From NCBI RefSeq assembly GCF_002217435.1, contig NZ_MUHF01000003.1:124001-188000 (forward strand): DNA of 64,000 nucleotides, given 5' to 3'. Position numbers and translations under genes: made by a program. Each line of letters opens with the position of its first letter. Positions within the stretch are counted from its first letter, which is position 1. Source of the DNA: Flavobacterium reichenbachii. GTDB taxonomy: Bacteria; Bacteroidota; Bacteroidia; Flavobacteriales; Flavobacteriaceae. Of this stretch, positions 11,539 to 26,500 are shown piece after piece. The notes below the pieces were generated by a model, which saw nothing but the letters and a program-made list of their open reading frames with translations, did not search any database and was not told the DNA's origin.

Positions 11539-14500
11539 TAAGATTATAACCATAGATTTTTTACACGATAATTATATACTTAGAGACCATAAAGTATATG
11601 ATGTAAGGATCATTCCAGGAGTAACCTATCTGGATTTAGTATTAAGATCATCTAAAAAGTTGTTTAATAAAGATTTTAGTCTCAGCAGGATTTTATTTGT
11701 AGAACCATTGTCTACAACAGAAGATTACGACCGTAGGCTGGAAATAACATACAGTACAGGTAACCAGTCAGAATATGAGGTTGTTATACGATCTCAGAAG
11801 ATAGATCATAACGGACAAACATTTGGAGAATGGATAAGGCACATGAATTGTCGAATTGACAGTGTTGAAAAGTTAAGTTCGGAGATCACATTTGACGTGG
11901 AAAATTTTATAATAAATAGTGAAAAAGACTATGAAATGGCAACCGTATATCAGGAAGCCAAAACAATAGCAATTTGCCATGGCGAATTTATGCAGACACA
12001 CGGAAAAATATACCAGCGAGGAGATGAAGAACTTATGGAACTTCATTTAAGTGAGCTGGCTGAAGAGTACCGTGAAAAAATGACAGCTCATCCCGCTTTT
12101 CTTGATGGAGCTACATTTGCTGGCAGCTCATTTAAGTTAGACGATCGTGATGATTCAATAACAAACGGTGTCCCTTATATTCCATTTTCAATACAGAAAT
12201 TTGAGAAAGTACTTCCTTTTCCATCTACTGTTTATGTATACAGTAAGAGACAACCTGTAACTTCTGACAAACTACCAGAGATTATTCATAATGATATTAT
12301 GCTTTTCAACAGAGAAGGTAAGTTTCTAGCTAGTTTTGAAAAGATAGCAAGTAAAAGAATCCGTGACCCAGAATCTATTAAAAAACTATTGGAAAAACCT
12401 GATTTATTATCTGAAACTAAAAGTCCGGAATTACAATATAAAACAACAAATGTTTTACAACCACAAAAAAAACAAGCCAAGACTATTGAAGATAAAATAA
12501 AAGATTTTCTAAAGGAAAAAATAGCCGAAAAACTAGATGCAGATCCTATAGAAATAGGTGAAAATATAGGATTTTATGATCTAGGACTTGATTCTAACTC
12601 TACGATGGCACTTGTTCGTGAACTGGAATCAAAATGTCAGCATGATTTTTATCCTACACTTTTATTTGAATATCAGACAATAGCTGAACTAGGCGAATAT
12701 TTATTGCTTAATGAAAAAGAACATTTCGCTGATTTTGAAAGCAAAGAATTCATAATAGAAGAAGAAGCTGCCAAGGATGAGGTTTTTTTCACAAATGATT
12801 TAGTTGGAGATTCCACAGTGGCAGATGAACCAATAGCCATTATTGGAATTAGTGGCAGATACCCAATGGCGAAAAATATTTCAGAATTTTGGGAGAATCT
12901 GAAAGAAGGAAAAAATTGTATTACAGAAATTCCAACAGACAGATGGGATACAGACGATAATGAAAAGAAGGTTTATAACTGGGGGGGATTCTTGGATCAG
13001 ATAGATACGTTTGACCCTTTATTTTTTCACATATCACCAAAAGAGGCAGAAAATATGGATCCTCAGGTCCGACTATTTTTAGAAGAAAGCTGGAAGACTC
13101 TTGAAGATGGAGGCTACACGCCTGAAGAATTGTCAAAAAAAGAAAAAGTAGGAGTTTTTGCAGGGGTTTTTTGGACAGATTATCAATTATATCGATCAGA
13201 GCAAAGGATTGATCCAGTTTACCCAAGCAGTTTTGTATCTCTTGTTGCCAATACAGTTTCATCCTCCTTTGGTTTTCATGGCCCAAGTCTAGGAATAGAT
13301 ACACAATGTTCATCATCTTTAACTGCACTTCATTTGGCTTGTGACAGCATAAAAAAAGGAGAGTGTACTGTAGCACTAGCCGGTGGTGTAAATTTGACAT
13401 CACATCCTAGTAAGTATAACTGGCTTTCTAATTCTATGTTTTTATCCTCAAAAGGAAAATGCGAAAGTTTTGGAAAAGGTGGTGATGGATATGTTCCTGG
13501 TGAAGGTGTAGGTGTGGTATTATTAAAATCTTTGAGCAAAGCAATAAAAGACGGAGATCAGATTTATGCTTTGATCAAAGGAACTGCAATAAACCATGAC
13601 GGCAAAAGCAGCGGTTTTACTGTCCCTAATCCAAAAGCTCAGGCATTAGTTATAAAAGAGGCAATTGCTAAGGCAAAGGTTGATATCAAAAACTTTAGTT
13701 ATATTGAAGCTCACGGGACAGGAACTAGTTTAGGAGATCCTATTGAAATAGCTGGTTTAGCAAAGATCTTTAATTTAGAAAATAAGCAATACTGCAGGAT
13801 AGGATCTGTTAAGTCCAATATTGGTCATTGCGAATCTGCAGCAGGAATTTCTGGAGTGACAAAAGTAATATTACAATTAAAACATAAGCAATTAGTTCCG
13901 TCCATTAATTCAACTACACTTAATCCTCATATTGATTTTAAGAATAGTGCATTCAGAGTACAACAAGAATTGGAAGAATGGAAGGCAGTCAATGATCAGC
14001 CTAGATTAGCTGGTGTAAGCAGCTTTGGGGCTGGCGGAAGTAATTCTCATATTATTTTAGAAGAGTATATTCCAAAATCACGAAAGATTTACACTGCAAA
14101 TTTTCCGGCAATTATTGTTTTATCAGCCAAAAATAAAAACAGATTAAGAGAACAGGTTTTGAACTTAAAAGAGCATTTAGAGTCTGTGTCGGATCAAAAT
14201 CTCTACGATATTGCTTATACGCTTCAGATTGGTCGAAAAGCGATGGAGCAACGATTGGCAATTGTGGCAGAGAACAAAAAAGAACTTCTTGCATATCTTG
14301 ATGATTACTTAAATGAAATAACAGAGAACTGTTTCGAAGGGAATGTAAAAAATAAGACAATAAATTTTGAATTGAATAATGATTCGGAAGATATTTATGT
14401 TGGAAGTGTTTTTGCGGACAAAAATATTGAAGAAATTGCTAAATTATGGATTAGGGGACTGCATAATAACTGGAAAGAACTTTATGGAAATGAAACACCA

Positions 14501-17500
14501 GTAGTTGTAAGCCTGCCTACCTATCCTTTTGCTAAAGAAAAGTACTGGATTTCGACGTCTATAAAGTCTAATTCTGGTAAACTGCATGCATTAATACATC
14601 AAAATACTTCAAATCTTCAAGAACAAAAATTTACAAGCGTTTTTAACGGAACGGAACCATTTTTTGAAGACCATAAAATAAAAGGCGAGAAAATTTTGCC
14701 CGGAGTTGCCTATGTTGAATTAGCAAGAATCGCAGGTAACCTGTCTTTGGATAAAAAAGTATCACAAATCACGGACATAACTTGGTTGCATCCTATAAAA
14801 AGCAAAAATATTGAAAGTAAGATAAGTATTGAAATCAGTCATGAAAGAGAAGAATTTGGTTATGAAATTTATTCGGAAGATGAAAATCAGATAGTTCATG
14901 GTCACGGAAAATTACATACTCATGAACTAATGTCTCCTGATAAAAAAAATCTTGATGATATTAAGCAAAATTTAATTGAATCTTTAGATAAAAAGGCTTA
15001 TTACAAGCTGTTTGAAGAATTAGGATTTAGTTATGGAATGAGTTTTCAAGGTATAGAATCTCTTTCTTATAACGAGTCAGAAGTATTATCAAAAATTTCT
15101 CTGCCTAAGCAAAAAGAATATTTATTTAATTTAGGAATGTTAGATAGTGCTTTGCAAACCTGTGCAGTACTTGGAATTAATAAAAAAGATCAGGAAATTG
15201 CCCTTCCTTTCAAAATTGGTGAAATTAGTTTTTACAAAGAACTTTCAGAAATTGTCTGGTGTCATACCTATTTAAGTGATGAAAGCAATAAACCAGAATC
15301 AAAAAAATATAATATTGATCTGCTAAGTGACACCGGTGATATATTAATAAGCATAAAAGACTTTGAAGTGCTGCGTCAATTCAAAAAAACAGCATCAGGT
15401 TTAGCAATTGAAAATGAAAAAGAAGGAATGTCTCTTTTTAAAAATGTATGGAAAGATGCACTTAAAAAAGAAGCTGAGACTGTAAGCGGAACAAATTCAC
15501 AACTGATTCTTTTAGCCGGCGCTTCGGCAAATCTTGCAGATAAACTCAGAGAAGACCTTGTAATTGAAGTAGAAAGTATTATTTCAAATTCGGAAGAAGA
15601 ATTTTTTATCGCTGTCTTTGAAAAGGTGCAGGAAAAAATAGCAGAAAAAACACCTTGCGATATCACGATCGTATATGAAAATCAAGACTATCTCGAAAAA
15701 AGTTTCGTATCGGGACTGTTAAAGACTGTTAGTCAGGAAACATTAAAAATTACCGGACGAACAATTGGTGTTGATGACTTATCTGTTAATCAAAGTGAAG
15801 AATTGTCTAGAATATTAGAGTGCGAAGCTAGCTTGAGTGATGCTGAAGTTAGGTATATAAATGGACAAAGACAAGTTAAAAAAGTAGAAGATTATAATGA
15901 AGAGGATGAGAAAACGGAAAGAGAAGAGAATGTAAAAATAAAAAAAGACGGAGTATATTTAATAACCGGAGGTTTAGGAGGACTTGGGATTGTTTTTGCA
16001 AAATATTTATCTGAAGATATCGGAGCTCAAGTAATTTTGACTGGAAGAAGCGAGCAGGAGCATGAATTATTAAAGCTGCAAAATTGTAATTACTATCAAT
16101 GTGACATTAGTGATAAAAAAGCGCTCGAACAACTTATAGCCAAAATTGAAAATAAACATCAGAAACTTGATGGAATAATTCATAGTGCTGGTGTGATTAG
16201 AGATAGTTTTATTCTAAAAAAGACATCGCAAGAAATTCATCAGGTTTTTTTGCCAAAAATTGAAGGAACAAAAAATTTAGACGAAGCCACTAAGCATTTG
16301 CCTTTAGACTTTTTAATATTTTTTTCTTCAGTATCCGGCGTTACAGGTAATATTGGACAGGCAGATTATGCTTCAGCAAATGCTTATCTAAATAATTATG
16401 CAGAATTTAGAAATAACCAAAGAGATAATGGATTAAGAAAGGGAAAGACACTAAGTATAAACTGGCCATTATGGAAAGATGGAGGTATGCAAATAACAAA
16501 TGAAGTTTTAGTGCATTTAGAAAAAAAATGGGGATTAATTCCATTACCTCAATCTGAAGGACTGGAATCTTTTCATAAACTTTTAAATAGCAAACTGAAT
16601 CATGGAATTGTTATTTATGGAAAGAAAAAAGGAATTTCGGAAAAATTTATTGGCAGTTTAAATGGAATGACTGTTTCCGGAAAATCAGTTCACGTTGCAC
16701 AAGTCAGTAATAAAGAATCTCGGGAAAATGTAACTCGTTTTTTAAAAAAACACTTGGCAAAAGAATTAAAAATAGATCAGGAAAAATTAGAATTGGATGT
16801 TGCTCTTGATGAATATGGAATAGATTCTATAGCCATCAGTAACATTAACAATAATTTAGGTGAGATTTTTGGAGAAATTCCTTCTACTTTATTTTTCGAG
16901 TATAAGACATTAGGTGAATTAGTAAATTATTTTGAAAGAGAGTATGAAGCAGCATTATTTCATACAGATGAAAAAGTAAACCAAACATCTAATGATTTGG
17001 AGTTACCGGTACATAACTATAACTCTAAACATCATGCTAAAAAGAAAAGGTTTTATACACAAGAAGCGCCACAGCAAAAAGATATTGCAATTATTGGATT
17101 AAGCGGAATTTATCCGGGTTCACGAAATATAGCAGAATTTTGGAAAAATCTTCAGGATGGAAATGACCTTGTGTCAGAAATTCCTGAGGAGAGATGGGAT
17201 TTAGAAAATTTTTATGACAGAGAGAAAGGTAAAAAAGGAAAAAGTTACAGTAAGTGGGGAGGTTTTATTGAAAACATAGACAAATTTGATGCTGATTTTT
17301 TTAATATATCTCCATTTGAAGCAGAGATGATGGATCCTCAGGAAAGATTATTTATGCAGGTTGTCTGGGAAGTTATAGAAGATTCCGGTTATACAAGATC
17401 GTCAATCAATAAACCCATTAGAGTAAATTCTACTACAGAAGAGACTGAAAATACTGTGGGAGTGTATGTGGGAGTAATGAATCAGGATTATCAACTGCTT

Positions 17501-20500
17501 GGAATAGAAGAAAGGCTGAAGGGTAATTTTATTACCCCAACTAGTAATTCGAGCAGCATTGCCAACAGGATATCCTATTTTTATAATTTTAGCGGTCCAA
17601 GTATAGGAATCGATACGATGTGCTCTTCATCGTTAACAGCTATACATTTAGCTTGTGAAAGTATTCAAAATAACAGTTGTAATCTAGCTATAGCAGGTGG
17701 AGTCAATATTATTGCTCATCCTAATAAATATTTTATGCTGAGTCAGGCGCGATTTATGTCTAGTGAAGGAAAATGTAAAAGCTTTGGTGTAGGTGGTGAT
17801 GGCTATGTGCCAGGAGAAGGAGTAGGGGCTATTTTATTAAAATCATTGGAAGAAGCTAAAAAAGACGGAGATCAGATTTATGCTGTCATAAAAGGAAGCG
17901 CGATAAACCATGGAGGAAAAACAAATGGCTATACAGTCCCAAATCCTAAAGCACAGTCAATCGTAATAGAGAAAGCTATTAATAAAGCCGGAGTAAAGCC
18001 AGAAAACTTTAGTTATATAGAAGCACATGGGACCGGGACGTCTTTAGGAGATCCAATAGAGATATTGGGACTAAATACCGCTTTTCAGGTTGAGGAAAAA
18101 CAATATTGTAGCATAGGCTCAGTAAAGTCTAATATCGGACATTGTGAATCTGCTGCAGGTATTGCTGGGGTAACGAAACTGCTTTTACAATTAAAATATA
18201 AACAACTTGTTCCGTCACTGCATTCTTCAGTTATAAATCCTAATATAGTTTTTGAAAAAACACCTTTTAAAGTACAACAAAAGTTAGAGCACTGGCAAAC
18301 AACTAATGATAAGCCTAGATTAACTGCAATAAGTAGTTTTGGAGCTGGCGGCAGTAATGCTCACATCATTTTAGAAGAATTTATAAAAGATAAAAGTCTT
18401 TTCACAGTACCTTTTGTTATAATTGTTTTATCCTCTAAGAGCAGGTCTCAGTTAAGGATGCAGGTCTCTAATTTGTACAGAGAACTTGAAAAAGAAGATT
18501 TAAATATTACAGCAGTTGCATATACATTACAAACTGGACGAGAAGCAATGCCTTACAGACTTGCAACGGTAGTTTCGGATATGGCAGACTTAAAAGATAA
18601 GCTATCCTCTTATTTAATTGGAGAGGTTACAGGTTTTTTTGAAAACACTGATGAGCTAAAAGCTGTCAAAGATGCTATTGAAGTAAAGTCTTTTAAAAAA
18701 TCTTCGAAAGAACATTACGACCATTTGGCCCAACAATGGGTATTAGAAGGAGTGCAGATCGATTGGAAAGGATTGTATGAAAATATTCCTGTAAAAGTCA
18801 GTCTGCCTACCTATCCGTTTGTAAAAGAATCTTATTGGATACCTATTGAGCCCGCGGCAACAATAAATATTAATTCAAATGAGAAACAACTTCACCCTCT
18901 TCTACATCGCAACGTTTCAAGATTTTCAGATCAAAAATACGTTAGTTTATATACTGGCAGCGAGGGGTTTCTTTCAGATCATAAGGTTTTAGAAGAATCT
19001 ATATTGCCAGGAGTTGCTTACATAGAATTACTGCGAGCTGCAATTGCAGAAAGCAGCGGCTTAAGAGTTATGAAAATAGAAAATTTACTATTACTTCATC
19101 CTTTAAAAGTAAACAAAGCAACAGAGGTGTTTGTTGAATTGCAAAAAAAATCAGATAGTATAACCGGAGAAGTTTATAGTTTTATTAACGGAGAAAGAAC
19201 TCAACACTGTCAAGCAGTGAGTCGTTTAGGGGATATAAAGGCTGTTAAGAAATTTGATATTGAAGCTTTACTTACAGAAAGTAAAGAAAAACTACAAGGT
19301 TCATTATTATATGAAATGTTGAAATCTGCAGGCTTATCGCTAGGGAACAGTTTTCAAGGAGTTAAGGAATTGCATATCGGTAATAACTATTGTTTATCAG
19401 AACTTAGATTACCAACAGAATTAGGATATGAATATTCACCAGGTATTTTAGATAGTGTTTTACATACTATATTTGGCTTAAATCGCAAAAAAGAAAACCA
19501 GTCCCAGTTGTCATTTCCTTATCATATAGGGAGCATAGAGTTTTATAAAAATCTGGAGAATACTAAATCTCTTTTTGGATATGCAGAATTTAGTTCCAAA
19601 ACTAACTCAGCAGATCAGGTGAAAAGCTATGATGTTTATCTTTTAAATGAATTGGGAGAATCATTACTTTTTATAAAAGACTTTGTCGCTTTAACTGGAT
19701 CAGGCAACAAAGAAAAGGATAGTATGCCATTAAAAGAAGTATTAGACGTTTCATCTATGAGTTATCTTCCAAGCTGGCGTAGAATATTAACTGAACATGA
19801 AATAAAATCATCACAAGGATTTCATTTATTAATAACTGGAACACAGCCAATAGATTCTCATGTTTTATCTGATATAAAATCTATATTGAGCAAAGATGGA
19901 GATAAGGTGACAGAATCAATAGAATTTCCGTTAGTTTCTTTTGATGAAGTGCCAAAGATTTATTTGTTACATGGTCTAACGACATCATCGACATCTGATT
20001 ATATTAATGTCGAGAGCGAAGTATTTGCCGTAGTAAAAGAGCTGTCTAAACGATATACAAATCAACCATTGCAAATAACTTCCTTAACAATTGATACACT
20101 GGGAGTTTATTCAGAAGAAAAAATTTCATTTTATGGTAGTGGTATCTCCGGTTTTTTAAGTTCTGTGTTAAAGGAGGAACCTAAATGGAATATTCGTATG
20201 ATTGATATGAAACGTCAGGATTTAAAACCTGCTATATTGGAGTCCATCTTTAGTCTTTCCCCATCCTTTTCAGGAAAACAATTTTGCTGGCGTTCAGGAA
20301 GCTTCTATGAACTGGATTTAGTTCGTTACAAATTAGAACATAGGTTAGGTAAACTAAAAAAGGGTGGTGTTTATGTTTTATTAGGAGGACACGGAGGATT
20401 GGGACGTACCACTACTGATTACCTCATAACACATTATGATGCCCAAATAATATGGCTGGGTCGCCGTTCTTATGATGCCACAATAAAGAAGGACCAAGAT

Positions 20501-23500
20501 ATCTTATCATTAAAAGGGAAACGTCCATATTATTATCAATGTGATGCTCTTTCAGATCAAAGCATAATGGAGGCTTATACGCAAATAAAGAACTTATATG
20601 GTACAGTAAATGGATTGTTTCATTGTGCAATAGTATTAGAAGATTCTTTATTAGCGGAGATGAGTTTGGATAAATTTGAACGTTCATATCTGCCAAAATC
20701 AAAGGGGAGTCATAATTTAATAAATGCTTTTAAATCAGAACCATTAGATTTTATTTGTTTTTATTCTTCGTTCCAGTCTTTTTGGAACGGAATGGGACAA
20801 TCTAATTACTCAGCAGGTTGTACGTACAAAGATAGTTATGCCAGGTATGTAGAAGCCAGTACTGGAATTCCAAGTTACAGCATAAATTGGGGATATTGGG
20901 GAGAAGTAGGGGTAGTTAGCGATTCCCGATATAAAATCCTAATGAACTCAATGGGTGCAGAAAGTATAAGTTCTAATGAAGGTATGCAGATACTTGAAGA
21001 AGTTCTTAGTGGAGAACCTCGTCAGGTTATTGCAGTAAAATTGAAAGGAAAAGAAGTATTTAAATCGCTAGAAAGATCTGCGTGTGAAATAAGTGTGATA
21101 AAGACAATGAGCACAGTTTCTTTAAATGAAGTTAAGGAAGGAAACTACGAAACAAAAGGAGTTCAGGATATTGATGTATTTAAAAACATTAGCCGTCGTT
21201 TATTACTTGGTGTTTTGTTAGATATGGGTTTGGAAACAAATGCAATAAATTGGATTTCTATAGTAAATCTTCAAGAGAAATTACGTGTAATAGGATTATA
21301 TAAACGCCTATTTGAAGAAATAGTATCAGAATTATCAGATGCTGGTTATTTGGAGAGAAAGGGAGATGAGGTTCGTTATTTAAAATCTGAAAACTCAGAT
21401 TTTAATATTGCCAATTCTTTTGAAAACTTTTTAGAAAATTCTTCAGAAAATTATTTGCCCCAAGTAACTCTTCTAAAGACATGTCTAGATAGTTTTTCAT
21501 CCATATTAAGTGGTCAGATACGAGCTACAGATGTACTATTCCCAAGTGGAAGCCTGGATTTAGTAAGCCCTATTTACAAAGGTAATGCTCAAATGGATTA
21601 TTTTAATGAATTAATATCAGACTCTATCGTATCTGCAGTTGCCAGTGGAATAAATTCTTTGCCAGTTGGATCTAAAATCAAACTATTAGAAGTTGGAGCA
21701 GGTACAGGCGGTACAAGCGAAATTTTATTTAAAAAATTAGAAAAATACAAAGATTTCATAGAATATAAATATACAGACATTTCTCATGGATTTTTGTTTT
21801 ATGCAGAGGATAAGTATAAAGAAATGGCCCCGTATTTAAGTACATGTATCTTTAATATTGAGGAATCACCAATTCATCAAGAAATTCCTTTAGGGGAATA
21901 TGATATAGTAGTAGGATCTAATGTAGTTCATGCAACTAAGAACATTCTTAATACACTTACCAATATAAAGGCAGTATTAAAGCAAGGAGGCATGTTGTTT
22001 TTAAATGAAATTTCAGGTAAAGAATTGTTTACTACTTTAACCTTTGGATTATTAGAAGGTTGGTGGTTGTATGACGATGAAGAACTTAGATTAACAGGAA
22101 GCCCCGGATTACTAAAATCATCATGGGATAAAGTTTTAAAGGAGGCGGGTTTTAAACAAATTAATTTCTTTCCTAAAAAAACGGAATCCTCATTAGCGCA
22201 ACAAATGATCGTAGCAAAAAGTGATGGAATGGTAAAAATATTTAAAGATGAAAAGGTAAAAGAATCAGTCTCATTACCTTCAGAAGCAGCTGCATTAAAA
22301 ACTTTTGATGAGAAAAAAGAATATACTCAAAAATTAAATCACGAAATAAATAAGGAAGAGTTGATTACAGAAATAACAGCTATAGTGGCAAGCACTATAA
22401 AATACAGAAAGGAAGATTTTGATATAAATAAATCTTTTATGGATTATGGTTTTGATTCTATATTAGGAACCACACTAGTAAAAAATATTAATGAAGCATT
22501 TGACATAGATTTGAGCCCAATAGATATTTTTAATTATCCTACTGTTGCGTCATTATCAGCCTACATAGAATTACAATATAAGGAAATACTAGAAAAAAAA
22601 TTAAGCAGTAATATTGCTTTGGGTCAAAAAAATCCTATAGAAAATATTGAGGAATTACACAATCAAACTAAGGAATATCAAAAAATAGAAGAACCATTAT
22701 TGGATTTGAGTATATCATCTGGAAGTTCGTATATTTTAGATGATGAAATAGCGATTATAGGAATGAGTGGACGCTATCCAAAATCTAAAAATCTGGATGA
22801 ATTTTGGAGTAATATTTCTCAGGGAATTGACTGTGTGGATGAGGTTTCTAAAAATAGATGGGACCTGAATGAACATTATAAAGAAGGAGGCGAGAAAACC
22901 GGAGAATTGTATTGTAAATGGATGGGAGAATTAAGTGATGTAGATAAATTTGATCCATTGTTTTTTAACATATCGCCAACAGAAGCTATCCTAATGGATC
23001 CACAGCATAGAATATTTCTGGAAGAATGCTGGAAATCGTTTGAGGATGCAGGATATCAACAGGATGATTTAAATGGGATTAAATGTGGGACATATGCAGG
23101 AATCATGATAAATGAGTACACTCATCGCATTAAAGAATCCGGAATAGATAAGAATCAGGCACAAATGATGACAGGAAATTCAAATTCAATATTTGCAGCA
23201 CGTGTGGCTTATCTCTTAAATTTAAAAGGACCTGCAATAGCTGTAGATACGGCATGTTCCAGTTCTTTGGTGTCCATTCATTTAGCCTGTCAGGCTCTTA
23301 GAAGCAAAGAGGTAGATATGGCTATTGCAGGTGGAGTATCTCTTTATTTGAGTGTAGAGACCTACAAGCAAATGTGTGCAGCAGGAATGTTGTCGCCAAC
23401 AGGTAAATGCAAAAGCTTTGATAACGATGCTGATGGTTTTGTTCCCGGAGAAGGAGTTGGAGTAGTAGTACTAAAAAGACTAAAAGATGCTATTAGAGAT

Positions 23501-26500
23501 AATGATGATATCAAAGGTGTGATTATAGGATCCGGAATAAACCAAGATGGTAAGACAAACGGGATTACTGCTCCCAATGCCAACTCTCAGTTATCGCTAA
23601 TGAAGGAAATTTATGAGCGCTATAATATTAAGCCAGAAACAATAAGCTATGTCGAAACCCATGGTACAGGTACAAAATTGGGAGACCCTATAGAGATAGA
23701 AGCATTAAAAAAAGTATTTGAAGTTTCAAATACAAAGAATTATTGTGGAATAGGCTCCGTAAAAAGTAATATAGGACATACCTCTGCCGCTGCAGGGATT
23801 GCTAGTCTTGCAAAAGTTATATTACAATTAAAACATGAAAAAATAGCACCAACTATTAATTTTGAAAATGAAAATGAATTATTAAATATTAAAGAAAGCG
23901 CTTTCTATATCAATAAAGCTTTAAGAGACTGGCAATATAATGAAAGTAAGCCAAGACGTGCAGCTATTAGTAGTTTTGGTTTTAGTGGAACAAATGCTCA
24001 CATTGTAATAGAAGAGTATAAGTCTAAAGAAACCTATCCATCACATTTGGGAGCGGCTATTTTTCCGATATCTGCAAAAAATACAGAAAGTTTAAAAAAT
24101 CAGGTAAAAGATCTGAAACAATTTCTTATAGAGAATCCAGAGGTTCAATTGCATGACATAGCCTATACGCTGCAAGTAGGAAGAACGCCAATGGAAGAAC
24201 GCCTTGTCTGTATTGCAAGCAATGTAGAAGAATTGAAGCTAGAACTCTCAAATTACCTAGATGGTAATACAAAAGAAATGTTGCAGGGAAATATTAAAAA
24301 AAGTGGTACAAAATTTTTCATAAAAGGAAAAGCAGGATCTGCCTATATTAAAATTTCTATAGAAGAAAAAGAGTTAGATTCTTTAGGTCAGTTATGGGTA
24401 AGCGGTATAAAAATAGACTGGACTTTATTATATCAAGAAATTAAGTTTCCAAAAAGAATAAGTTTGCCAACTTATTCTTTCATAAGAGAAAGTTATTGGG
24501 TTGCTGAAAAAAAATTAGAGATAAAAACTGAAAAAAGTACATTGCATCCTTTGCTCCATACAAATTACTCCAGCCTAAAAGAGCAAAAATTCATTAGTAA
24601 TTTTTCAGGAGAAGAATTTTTTATTAAGAATTATAAAATAAAAAATAAAAATGCCATTCCGGCAGGGGCATTATTAGAAATGGCAAGAGAAGCAGGATTT
24701 CAGTCTCTGATAGAAGATGTTGTTAAAATTACAGATGTCAACTGGCTAAGCCCTGTTTATATAAATAAAGATTCAAATGAAGTAGCGATCAATTTGTACC
24801 AGGAAAAAGAAGAAACAGTATATGAAATATACTCTCTTAAAGATGGAAAAGAAGATTTGCATAATACGGGGAAATTAAGTAGTGAAGTACCTAAAGAAAG
24901 AAAAAATATTACTTTAGAATCAATAATAAATAGAGCTACAGGATTTAAAAACGGAAAAGAACTTTATGGAGAACTGAACGATATAGGATTATATTACAAT
25001 GAAAGTTTTCAAGTAATAAATAAAATTTATTACGGAAGAAATGAAGCTATTTCACAAATTAAAAGAAATAAAAAAGAGGAAAGTTTTATTCTGTCACCTG
25101 ATGTAATTGATGCTGCTTTTCAAACCTGTATGGCTAATATTTTATATCACAAGGAAGATTTTGTGTTAAATGCTTTAAAATATATACAAGAAGTTGATAT
25201 TTATAAAAGTTTAAAAGATGCATCCTGGTGTTATGTTGCAAAAAATAATACAGAGAAGGATTTTGATGTTGCGTTCCTTAATGAAGAAGGTGAGATACTT
25301 GTTTATCTTTCAAATTTTTTATTATCCAATGAAGAAACCTTGCCCGATTATAGAGAAAATGCAGATGAGAAAAATAAATTGTTTTACCTTGAACCAAAGT
25401 GGGATAAGGTTTTATTATCTGAAAAAGCAAGAACTATCTCAAACCACCTCGTGATAATTGTTGGAGAAAATCAGATAAAAACAGAAGAAATATCGTCTAT
25501 TCCTAATACTACTGTAAAACAAATAAATACGAAAGATCCAATGGAGTTTAGTAAGTTATTGTTTGAAGAAGTATCCATTATAGCAGCACAGGATAAATCA
25601 ACTAAAATAACTGTTCTTCATGAGAATCAGGATTGGTATTATTATAGTTATGCAACTGGAATTTTTAGAACATTTCAGCTTGGAAATCATCAATTACAAG
25701 GCCAATTATTGGGAGTAGATTCATTTTTAATGAACGATAATGAATTGTTTGAAATTATAAAATCAGAGTTTCAGTCAACAGATATAGAAGTTCGTTATCA
25801 AGAGAATGAAAGAGAAAGCAGAACATTACAGCCAATTCATACAAACCAGATAGTTAATGAATCTTTTAAAATAAAAGATGATGGAGTGTATATAATTACT
25901 GGCGGAGCCGGTGGATTAGGCAAAATATTTGCACAATACTTAAGTTCAAAAGCAAAAAAATGCAAGATAATACTTGTTGGAAGAAGTGTTTTATCAGAAG
26001 AAAAAGAAGCTGAAATAGCAAACATTCAAGGAGCAAAATATAATTTATGCGATATAACAGATGAAAAGAAACTCAAAAAACTTATTGACGAGATCAGGGA
26101 AGAATTTGGATCTATAAATGGAATTATACATGCCGCCGGAGCTGTTACGTCTAGAGAAAATACGAATCAATTTTTAAAATCTATAGAATCTTCAGAAGTA
26201 TTATTGCCTAAAATAAAAGGAACTCAATACCTTGATGAATTCACAAAAGATGATTCTTTAGACTTCGTTATTTATTTCTCATCAATATCTGGTGCTTTAG
26301 AAGGTGCTGTATCTCTAAACTTATCAGACTATGCATTAGCCAATGCTTTTTTGAGCAGTTTTGCAAATCAGCGTAATAAAAATGTTCTTGAAGGAAGAAG
26401 AAAAGGAAAAACAATTAGTATTAACTGGCCAGTATGGAAAGATATTGGCTTATATAATGTAAAAAGTGAGCAATGGACAGAAGAAATCCTAGGAATAAAA

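Noticed and set aside
12921..13403. A 160-aa minus-strand frame inside the second large PKS gene
   Set aside because: It lies fully inside KS4, whose motifs are unambiguous on the plus strand; the antisense frame has low-complexity, unlikely composition.
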